Positions 22,296-28,081 of a DNA stretch of 28,081 nt are shown piece by piece (within the stretch, counting starts at the first letter, position 1; each line of letters starts with the position of its first letter). The notes beneath the pieces were generated by a model, which saw only the letters and a list, made by a program, of their open reading frames with translations, was not told the DNA's origin and did not search any database. The stretch comes from Burkholderiales bacterium. GTDB taxonomy: Bacteria > Pseudomonadota > Gammaproteobacteria > Burkholderiales > Thiobacillaceae. The position numbers and the translations under genes were made by a program. The stretch spans positions 1 to 28,081 of the forward strand of contig SXTL01000044.1 in assembly GCA_005790965.1 (NCBI GenBank), in the 5' to 3' direction.

Positions 22296-23915
22296 TCAAC
22301 CGGCCATGCGCTGTCCGTGTTCGCGGGTGTTGTGGAAATGGATCTTCGGCCATTTTTCCATGGCCAAGCCCAGACTGACCGAGTTGGGCGACAGAAACAC
22401 CAGGTTGCCATCAACATCGTGGCCCAGACGCAGGGCGTTGGCGCGGGTGAATTCGGCCAAGTGGGCGGTGTCCTCGCAGGTCACCCAACGCGCGGTGTGA
22501 ATGTCGGAGCGTTCAAAAATCGCATCGACGCCGTACTCGCTTTTCAGGCGGTGTTCGACCACTTCAAATTGCAATGGACCGACCGCACCCAGCAACAGCG
22601 TGGTCTCGACCATCGGCGTGAAGACCTGAATGGCGCCTTCCTCGCCCAGTTCTTGCAAGCCTTTTTGCAACTGCTTGGACTTGAGCGGATCGCGCAGGCG
22701 GGCGCGTGAGAAAAGATCCGGTGCGAAATAGGGAATGCCTTTGAAGGTGACGGGGGTGCCTTCGCACAGCGCGTCGCCGATCTGCAATTGGCCGTGGTTG
22801 TGAATGCCGATGATGTCGCCGGCATAGGCCTCTTCCATGCGGGTGCGCTCGTTCGCCATGAATACCACCGCGTTGGCGATCTTGATCTCTTTGCCAGTGC
22901 GCCGGTGTTTGACCTTCATGCCGGGCGTGTACTGCCCGGAACAGACCCGAAAAAAGGCGATGCGGTCGCGGTGGTTGGGGTCCATGTTGGCCTGGATTTT
23001 GAACACAAAGCCGCTGAATTGACGGTCTTCCGGGGCAACGGTGGTAGCGCTGCCATCCGCCCGCACGGCCTCGCGCGGTTGTGGCGCTGGGGCCCAGTCA
23101 ATCAAGGCCTTGAGAATCTCGCGCACGCCGAAGTTGTTGATACCAGACCCGAAGAACACCGGCGTTTGCACACCCCGCAGAAAATCAGCGGGACTGAAGG
23201 CCGCGCCGGCACCTAACACCAGCTCGGTTTCGTCGCGCATTTGCTCGAATTCCATCGGACATTGCGCTTCGAGCGCCGCAACCGCGGCGCCGCGCAAGGT
23301 TTCAAAACCCTGATCGGCGCGTTCCTCGCCCGGGACAAAGCGCAGCACCGAGTCGTCAAGCAGGTGATAGACGCCCTGGAAACGCTTGCCCATACCAATG
23401 GGCCAAGTGACTGGCGCGCAATGGATTTTGAGCACCGACTCGATCTCGTCGAGCAACTCGATGGGGTCGCGGACCTCGCGGTCCATCTTGGTGATGAAGG
23501 TGATGATTGGCGTGTTGCGCAGGCGGCACACCTCCAACAACTTGATGGTCTGTTCTTCCACGCCCTTGGCGGCGTCCACCACCATCACGGCGGCATCGAC
23601 GGCGGTCAGCACGCGGTAGGTGTCTTCAGAGAAATCTTGGTGGCCGGGGGTGTCAAGCAGGTTGATGACGCAGTCGTTGTACTGAAACTGCATCACCGAG
23701 CTGGCCACCGAAATGCCGCGCTGCTTCTCGATGTCGAGCCAGTCGGAGGTGGCAAATTTGCCGCTCTTTTTGGCCTTGACCGTCCCAGCCATCTGGATTG
23801 CGCCGCCGAACAGCAAGAGCTATTCGGTCAGCGTGGTTGTGCCAGCATCCGGGTGGGAGATGAGGGCAAAGGGACGCCGCCGCGCCGCCGCGCGGGCGAT
23901 GGGTGAATCCGACAC
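22296..23915 (-). pseudogene. prfC: Peptide chain release factor 3 with in-frame UAG at codon 32
   Basis: The reading frame from GTG at 23915 gives 540 codons that match release factor 3, the GTPase that recycles RF1 and RF2. It opens MSDSPIARAAARRRPFALIS, then HPDAGTTTLTE, then UAG (23822-23820), then LLLFGGAIQMAG and an uninterrupted protein to 22296. Most RF3s read HPDAGKTTLTEK here, so the P-loop lysine has become Thr26 (ACA) and the next lysine a stop. The G4 motif is TKMD (NKMD is usual); G3 DTPGHQD and domains II and III look intact. The start is two bases after the Tim44-protein stop. A restart at TTG 23816 or ATG 23792 would give about 500 residues lacking G1. It may be a decaying gene, sequencing error or regulated read-through. 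Confidence 0.8.
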
Positions 23916-23917
23916 GA

Positions 23918-24730
23918 TTAGGACTGCTGGATGCCAGCGACGACCCAGCGCTCGGTGCCCGCTTCGCGAACCAGGTGCCAAACCTCGTCGAACGGGGTGT
24001 CCACGCCATCTTCGCGCAGTTGGCCGGAATAGCGCACGCTGACGATCTGACGGCCACCTTCCTCGGCCCAGTCGGCCACTTCGGCCTCGAGGTTGAGGAC
24101 ATCGGTTTGGCTCGTGGCGTCGCGACGACCCTCGATATCGAGTTTTACCTCGGCAAACATCTCGGGCGAGAGAAAGCTACGCAGATCATTCAGATTGCCG
24201 GCATCGTGGGCGGCCTGCAGGCGAATGAAGGTAATTTTGGCCAGACGCACAAAGGCCTCGCGGTCAAAATCGGCCGGCAGGGGAGTGGCGGGTGCAGGTG
24301 TGGGAGTGCTGCCGCCAGCCATCGTTGGTCGCTCTTCTTGGGGTTCGAAACGCCCGGCAGGGCCATTGGCCGCGTATTGCAGGGGTTGCGGACGGCGGTT
24401 GCGGTTCATGAACCAACGCACGGCCATGAACGCGACCAGGGCGAGGAGAGCCATCATGAGAAAGTTAGCCATCTCCTCACCAAAACCGAAGTGCGAGGCG
24501 AGAGCCGCCAAGCCCAGACCGGCGGCCAGACCCGCCAAGGGGCCCATCCAGGAACGCTTTTGGGGGGTGGCTTGCGGGGCGGCGGTCGGCTGACGCGGGG
24601 CTTGTTGCGGGGTGGCTTGGCGCTGCATTCCGGAGGAACGCCCCCCGCCCATGCGGCGCGCCTCGGCGTCCGGGGTTACGAGGGCAAAGGTGATGAACAC
24701 GGTGAAGAGAGCTAGCAGGAAGGATTTCAT
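23918..24730 (-). CDS. Membrane-anchored Tim44-like domain protein
   Basis: A 270-residue protein. Residues 1-24 form a signal peptide or anchor. Residues 25-60 are a Gln/Pro/Ala/Arg-rich linker starting RRMGGGRSSG. Hydrophobic segments follow at about 62-80 and 88-106, then a second Pro/Thr/Ala linker (about 140-165) and a C-terminal Tim44-like domain (about 165-270, FVRLAKITFIRLQAAHDAGNL and ending WVVAGIQQS). Tim44-domain proteins of bacteria are membrane proteins of uncertain role. The ATG at 24730 was preferred over TTG at 24748 because it begins the usual MKSFLLAL leader. It stops two bases before the prfC start. Confidence 0.85.
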   Translation of the reverse strand: MKSFLLALFTVFITFALVTPDAEARRMGGGRSSGMQRQATPQQAPRQPTAAPQATPQKRSWMGPLAGLAAGLGLAALASHFGFGEEMANFLMMALLALVAFMAVRWFMNRNRRPQPLQYAANGPAGRFEPQEERPTMAGGSTPTPAPATPLPADFDREAFVRLAKITFIRLQAAHDAGNLNDLRSFLSPEMFAEVKLDIEGRRDATSQTDVLNLEAEVADWAEEGGRQIVSVRYSGQLREDGVDTPFDEVWHLVREAGTERWVVAGIQQS

Positions 24731-24873
24731 GGGTCTATCCAAGATCAAAAAGAGGTTGCATTGTACTGTAGGCGCGGAGCGGTTAGCGCGAAGCAGCGGC
24801 CACAGTGCTCGCCCCCTGCCGCGCTGTCGCCACCGTCTTGGTCAGCGCGTGGGGCGCGGCGCATGTGGGGGTC

Positions 24874-25404
24874 TTATTCCGCGTCGGATTCCGCTGCTGG
24901 GCCATGTTTACCGCCGGCCAGCTTGTCCATGAGGGCGAACATGACACCCGAGACGACGAAGGTCATATGCAGACCCACCTTCCAGGCCAGTTGTGAGTCA
25001 GTCAAGGTCTCCACATGCATGAAAGCCTTAAGCAGTTCAATACCCGAGATGGCCACGATGGAGCCGATCAGTTTCATCTTAAGGTCGGCAAACCCCACAT
25101 GTCCCATCCACGAGGGCCGATCCTCATGGTCGCTGGTTTCAATCTTGGACACAAAATTTTCGTAACCGGCAAAAATGATAATGATCAGAAGGTTGGCGAT
25201 CATCACCACATCAATCAAGGTCAAGATGCCGATGATGACATCGCTCTCGGCCCCGTTTAACGCAATAGGCACGAAATGGATGAATTCCTTGACGAAGCTC
25301 ACCAGCAACAGAGCGATGGCCAGCACCAGGCCGACATAAAACGGCGCCAACAGCCAACGGCTGTTGAACATCATCACTTCCAGTCCGTGTTCAAGTTTTT
25401 TCAT
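24874..25404 (-). CDS. YqhA/UPF0114 family inner-membrane protein
   Basis: A 176-residue membrane protein of the UPF0114 (YqhA) family. It starts MKKLEHGLEVMMFNSRWLLAPFY, the family hallmark, and has four hydrophobic segments (about 20-40, 58-82, 110-128, 140-160). The C-terminal tail is short, Gly/Glu-rich and charged. The function is unknown in the family. AAAGGA precedes the ATG at six bases. It starts 23 bases after htpX, so it probably shares the htpX heat-shock transcript. Confidence 0.9.
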   Translation of the reverse strand: MKKLEHGLEVMMFNSRWLLAPFYVGLVLAIALLLVSFVKEFIHFVPIALNGAESDVIIGILTLIDVVMIANLLIIIIFAGYENFVSKIETSDHEDRPSWMGHVGFADLKMKLIGSIVAISGIELLKAFMHVETLTDSQLAWKVGLHMTFVVSGVMFALMDKLAGGKHGPAAESDAE

Positions 25405-25427
25405 GAGGGTCCTTTAGGGGTTTTCAA

Positions 25428-26306
25428 TCAACGCCCGGCTTCCAGCGCGGCACTGCGCTCTTCCAGCGGCGGGTGGGTCATAAACAGGGCGCGGATGCCG
25501 GAAGGCCGACCCCCGTTGATGCCGAAGGCCGCCATCTTATCCGGTAACGGCGCCGGATCGTGCAAGGATTGCAACCGGCGCAACGCATTAATCATGCCCT
25601 GACGGCCGGCCAGGCTGGCGCCACCGGCATCGGCGCGGAACTCGCGCTGGCGCGAGAACCACATCACAATCATCGAGGCGAGGACGCCCAAGATCAGCTC
25701 GGCGATGATCATCGTGACAAAAAACGCTGGCCCCTGGCCTCGCTCGGTCTTGAAGATGACCTTGTCCACCAGATGGCCACTGCCACGCGAGAAGAACATA
25801 ACGAAAGTGTTGACCACGCCCTGAATCAAGGCCAAGGTCACCATATCACCGTTAGCCACATGCGAGATCTCGTGGCCTAGCACCGCCTCGGCCTCGGCAC
25901 GGGTCATGCGGCCGAGTAGCCCGGTCGACACCGCGACCAACGCGTTGTTCTTGTTCGCCCCGGTGGCAAAGGCGTTGACATCCGGCGCGTCATAAATGGC
26001 CACTTCCGGCATGCCAATGCCAGCGGCCTGGGCCTGACGAGCGACCGTCTCCACCAGCCAACGCTCCTCGGCGTTTTGCGGCTGGGTGATGACCTGCGCG
26101 CCAACCGCCATCTTGGCCGACCACTTGGAAATGGACAGGGAAATCAACGAGCCGCCAAAACCCATGACGGCGGCAAAGATCAGCAAGGCCTGCAAGTTGA
26201 GACCGTTTTCGTTGAGATAAGGCTCCACGCCAAGGAGTCGCATGGTGACGGAAAGCACCAGGACGATGGCGAGGTTAGTGGCGAGAAACAACACGATGCG
26301 TTTCAT
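25428..26306 (-). CDS. htpX: Membrane zinc protease HtpX
   Basis: A 292-residue M48B metalloprotease of membrane quality control. HEISH (145-149) binds zinc, with Glu222 in RQREFRADAGG as third ligand. Hydrophobic segments at about 4-22, 38-57, 155-172 and 195-217 put the active site at the cytoplasmic face. The ATG at 26306 gives the standard MKRIVLFL start. The longer open frame upstream to 26708 crosses the intergenic region and is not coding. A sigma32-like promoter ends about 30 bases before the start, in line with htpX being heat-induced in E. coli. Confidence 0.94.
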   Translation of the reverse strand: MKRIVLFLATNLAIVLVLSVTMRLLGVEPYLNENGLNLQALLIFAAVMGFGGSLISLSISKWSAKMAVGAQVITQPQNAEERWLVETVARQAQAAGIGMPEVAIYDAPDVNAFATGANKNNALVAVSTGLLGRMTRAEAEAVLGHEISHVANGDMVTLALIQGVVNTFVMFFSRGSGHLVDKVIFKTERGQGPAFFVTMIIAELILGVLASMIVMWFSRQREFRADAGGASLAGRQGMINALRRLQSLHDPAPLPDKMAAFGINGGRPSGIRALFMTHPPLEERSAALEAGR

Positions 26307-26342
26307 AAAGGGCTCAGAAGAGGAAGTTTCCAGAGTCGCTAT

Positions 26343-26369
26343 TGTGGGGCTATTGCGCGGGATTTCAAG
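26343..26369 (-). promoter_or_regulatory. Sigma32-like heat-shock promoter for htpX
   Basis: On the minus strand CTTGAAA (26369-26363) is followed, after 13 bases, by CCCCACA (26349-26343), close to the sigma32 pattern CTTGAAA / CCCCATnT. Transcription would begin near 26336, about 30 bases before htpX. A sigma70 reading (TTGAAA, 16 bases, CACAAT) is also possible on the same bases. Confidence 0.6.
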
Positions 26370-26403
26370 ACAGGCCCCTGCCGGCCGGAAATGCAAAAAA
26401 ATA

Positions 26404-26415
26404 CCCCCCCCCCCC
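26404..26415. repeat. Homopolymeric C12 tract
   Basis: Twelve consecutive C on the plus strand, just after A7-T-A, in the intergenic region between htpX and the RfaH-like gene. Such tracts slip at replication and in sequencing, so the length may vary in the population or be misread. Confidence 0.9.
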
Positions 26416-26426
26416 GAAATAACCAA

Positions 26427-26432
26427 TATAAT
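26427..26432 (+). promoter_or_regulatory. TATAAT -10 box beside the C12 tract
   Basis: A perfect TATAAT sits 11 bases after the C tract, so the -35 position (17-base spacer) would fall on the C run itself (26404-26409). The promoter lacks a -35 hexamer unless an activator helps. Transcription would read toward the RfaH-like gene with a leader of about 165 bases. Confidence 0.45.
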
Positions 26433-26604
26433 GCGAGCAGATTTATAAAGATGATTGTGTACAAAATAGGTAGACACCAGATTCAGGAAAAAACGCTGCA
26501 AGATGGCTTCGAACCAGTTCATAGCCGTGTTGAGATATTGGGCGCTGTGGCCCATAAAGTTTGCGATCACTAACCCCAGAAACTGTAAAACAATGGTAGC
26601 GATG

Positions 26605-27120
26605 ATGGCAAAAATACTTGACCCCGAAAGGCTAAAGGCGCAGGCCCGCTGGTATGTGCTGCAAAGCAAACCACGCGAAGAAAAACGGGCGCTAGAAAAC
26701 CTTCGCAATCAGGGTTTTGAGTGTTTGTTGCCGATGTATTCCCGCGAGCGCTTGCGGCGCGGCAAACGCGAACAGGTGGATGAGCCGTTGTTTCCGCGTT
26801 ACCTGTTTGTTCATCTCGATCAAATCACCAGCAACTGGTATGTCCTGCGTAGCACCTACGGCGTGACCAATATCGTGCGTTTTGGCCAGATTCCGGCGGC
26901 GATTTCCGATGACATCGTCGCCCGCTTCGTGCACTGCAACCCAGCTGATCGGCATTTGTTCAAGCCGGGCGAAGCGGTGGACATTGCGCGGGGTCCCTTT
27001 GCCGGCCTGGAAGGGGTCTATGACCAGGACGACGGCGAACAGCGGGTCATCATCCTGCTTGATTTCATGTCCAAACAACAACGCCTGTCCCTGCCGGTCG
27101 GCGATATCGCCAAACATTGA
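26605..27120 (+). CDS. RfaH/NusG-like transcription antiterminator
   Basis: A 171-residue NusG paralogue of the RfaH type, which rides RNA polymerase through specific long operons, often for surface polysaccharides. The NGN domain begins RWYVLQSKPREEKRALENL (about 14-32), with FPRYLFVHLD near 65-75. The KOW part is FKPGEAVDIARGPFAGLEG (about 120-138). General NusG usually starts in the secE-nusG-rpl cluster, so this stand-alone copy is more likely a specialised RfaH/LoaP-like factor. Three clustered ATGs (26593, 26602, 26605) are possible starts; the last begins MAKILDPE and keeps the usual short leader. No good ribosome site is visible. Its target operon is not in this window. Confidence 0.88.
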   Translation: MAKILDPERLKAQARWYVLQSKPREEKRALENLRNQGFECLLPMYSRERLRRGKREQVDEPLFPRYLFVHLDQITSNWYVLRSTYGVTNIVRFGQIPAAISDDIVARFVHCNPADRHLFKPGEAVDIARGPFAGLEGVYDQDDGEQRVIILLDFMSKQQRLSLPVGDIAKH

Positions 27121-27130
27121 GTTGGACTAA

Positions 27131-27152
27131 GCGCGTCATTGAATGACCGCGC
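27131..27152 (+). terminator. Hairpin after the RfaH-like gene, terminator candidate
   Basis: GCGCG-TCAT and ATGA-CCGCGC pair around a TGA loop with one bulged base, 10 bases past the stop. The following bases are GCTGCGTGGGTCTTC, with only a weak T-rich stretch, so termination may be partial. Confidence 0.45.
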
Positions 27153-27296
27153 GCTGCGTGGGTCTTCTATAACAGATCCAGTACCGGCCGGTGGCCAGCC
27201 CTCTGGCGGATGTTTAAAGATCGCACTCTTAGGATCGCACAGCCGTCATGTTTTTCTGATCTAATCGCGCTACATGCATACGAACCTGAAGCGACC

Positions 27297-27770
27297 ATGA
27301 GTGAAGGCCACATGGAAGTCCCATTGCCCGATTTTTATCTGGAAGGGACGGGTGGTCCGTTTCAGAGCGCCGATTGCCAAGGGCGTCTGACGGTGTTGTA
27401 TTTTTATCCCAAGGACAACACGCCCGGCTGCACCACCGAAGGGATGGACTTCGCCCGGTTGTACCCCGAATTTGCGGCGGCCGGTTGTGCACTGTTCGGT
27501 GTGTCACGCGATAGCCTGAAAGCGCATGCCAATTTCAAGTCCCAGTTAAAGCTGCCATTTGATCTGTTGTCCGACCCGGACGAAGTGGCGTGTACGGCGC
27601 TGGGTGTGATGAAACTCAAGAATATGTACGGCAAACAGGTGCGCGGTATCGAGCGCAGCACTTTTCTGATTGATCGCAACGGGGTGATTGTGCGAGCGTG
27701 GCGCGGCGTCAAGGTGGCCGAGCATGCCAACACGGTCCTGCTTGCGGCCAAGCTTTTTTCTTCAACCTGA
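27297..27770 (+). CDS. bcp: PrxQ/Bcp-type thiol peroxidase
   Basis: A 157-residue peroxiredoxin that reduces hydrogen and alkyl peroxides. FYPKDNTPGCTTEG holds the peroxidatic Cys45. The resolving cysteine expected five residues on in E. coli Bcp is Met50 here; other cysteines are Cys27, Cys64 and Cys99, so resolution may use another cysteine or an external thiol. The core FGVSRDSLKAH and GIERSTFLID is standard. The ATG at 27297 was chosen because it begins the family N-terminus; an upstream start at 27210 would add unrelated residues. It precedes the PIN-PhoH gene by 12 bases, probably one transcript. Confidence 0.92.
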   Translation: MSEGHMEVPLPDFYLEGTGGPFQSADCQGRLTVLYFYPKDNTPGCTTEGMDFARLYPEFAAAGCALFGVSRDSLKAHANFKSQLKLPFDLLSDPDEVACTALGVMKLKNMYGKQVRGIERSTFLIDRNGVIVRAWRGVKVAEHANTVLLAAKLFSST

Positions 27771-27782
27771 CCTGGAACCGAT

Positions 27783-28081
27783 ATGGCGCGCACTCCCCGT
27801 CCCAAAGCTCCCGTAATGTCATCCCCTGCCGCGTTGGCTCCTGACAAGACGGCCGCCACGAAGGCGGTGACCCAGAAGTCGGCCACCCTCAAGGCGACGG
27901 TAGGTAAATCGAAGTCGCCGACCAAGCTGTTTGTGCTCGATACCAATGTCCTGATGCACGATCCCACCTCGTTGTATCGTTTTCAGGAACATGACCTGTA
28001 TCTGCCGATGGCGGTGCTGGAGGAGTTGGATCACAACAAAAAGGGGATGAGCGAGGTGGCGCGCAACGCGCGGCAGGTGAC
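27783..28081 (+). CDS. PIN-PhoH family ATPase, 5' part
   Basis: The first 99 codons of a gene cut by the window end. Residues 1-47 form a basic, Ala/Lys/Thr-rich low-complexity leader. From residue 48, LFVLDTNVLMHDPTSLYRF is the start of a PIN nuclease domain (Asp52), with the next acidic residues in MAVLEELDHNKKG. This N-terminus is typical of the two-domain PIN-PhoH (YlaK-like) proteins, in which a PhoH helicase-like ATPase follows; that part is outside the window. They are thought to unwind and cut RNA. Confidence 0.85.
   Translation, partial: MARTPRPKAPVMSSPAALAPDKTAATKAVTQKSATLKATVGKSKSPTKLFVLDTNVLMHDPTSLYRFQEHDLYLPMAVLEELDHNKKGMSEVARNARQV

Noticed and set aside
23653..24102. Frameshift explanation for the broken prfC, using the overlapping minus-strand frame
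   Set aside because: The RF3-like sequence continues in one frame on both sides of the UAG; the other frame gives no RF3 similarity. The defect is a base change, not an indel.
24760..24765. TACAAT on the minus strand as a -10 box for the Tim44-domain gene
   Set aside because: The hexamer is good, but no -35 match exists at 16-18 bases upstream.
26307..26708. N-terminal extension of htpX on the minus strand with a hydrophobic stretch
   Set aside because: It crosses the sigma32-like promoter and the C12 tract (as a Gly run), is antisense to the start of the RfaH-like gene, and does not resemble HtpX.
27220..27240. Direct repeat GATCGCAC upstream of the peroxiredoxin
   Set aside because: Eight bases, two copies; likely chance.

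Overview
The window looks like chromosomal DNA of a GC-rich proteobacterium, most likely a beta- (or nearby gamma-) proteobacterium. I infer this from the gene content (SHP/DHC/cytochrome b cluster, RfaH-like NusG paralogue, htpX, prfC, a PIN-PhoH gene) and from family resemblance, not from any database search. Genes are tightly packed, with many start/stop overlaps. I see no rRNA, tRNA, CRISPR array, insertion sequence or prophage.

Layout. (1) 26-1263 (+): a small CbiX-type chelatase and an unrecognised 287-aa protein. (2) 1338-1912 (+): a monocistronic small cytochrome c with a consensus sigma70 promoter and a strong hairpin terminator. (3) 1936-4556 (+): cytochrome b561, SHP (DUF1924) cytochrome c, an unlisted 26-codon ORF with an excellent ribosome site, diheme cytochrome c (DHC), then miaA. 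(4) 20635 down to 4518 (-): about 16 kb of [NiFe]-hydrogenase genes in the order small subunit, HybA, HybB, large subunit, protease, HupE, then a hairpin terminator/attenuator, then hypA, hypB, hypF, hypC, hypD, hypE, hoxX and finally a Cu(+)-type P-ATPase. (5) 26306 down to 20860 (-): htpX (sigma32-like promoter), a YqhA-family membrane protein, a Tim44-domain protein, a damaged prfC, an exported rhodanese and a ZIP metal transporter. (6) 26404-28081 (+): a C12 tract next to TATAAT, an RfaH/NusG-like regulator, a PrxQ/Bcp peroxiredoxin and the 5' end of a PIN-PhoH gene.

The hydrogenase locus appears self-sufficient. It holds an exported Hyb-type enzyme (Tat signals on the small subunit and HybA), a membrane quinone module (HybB), a nickel permease (HupE), the complete HypABCDEF set for Fe(CN)2CO and Ni insertion, a maturation protease, and HoxX, which makes the CO ligand under aerobic conditions. 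HoxX beside a small subunit with an ordinary proximal-cluster motif, and a copper exporter translationally coupled to hoxX, are the notable departures from a standard hyb locus.

The strongest anomaly is prfC (release factor 3). Read from its natural GTG start it has an in-frame UAG at codon 32 just after the P-loop, the P-loop lysine is replaced by threonine, and the G4 asparagine is also threonine, while the other roughly 500 codons remain open and well conserved. Other points worth checking are the hairpin six bases before hypA, twin palindromes upstream of the hydrogenase operon, the C12/TATAAT arrangement before rfaH, and the 26-residue peptide in the SHP operon. I did not find a convincing wholly new multi-gene system.
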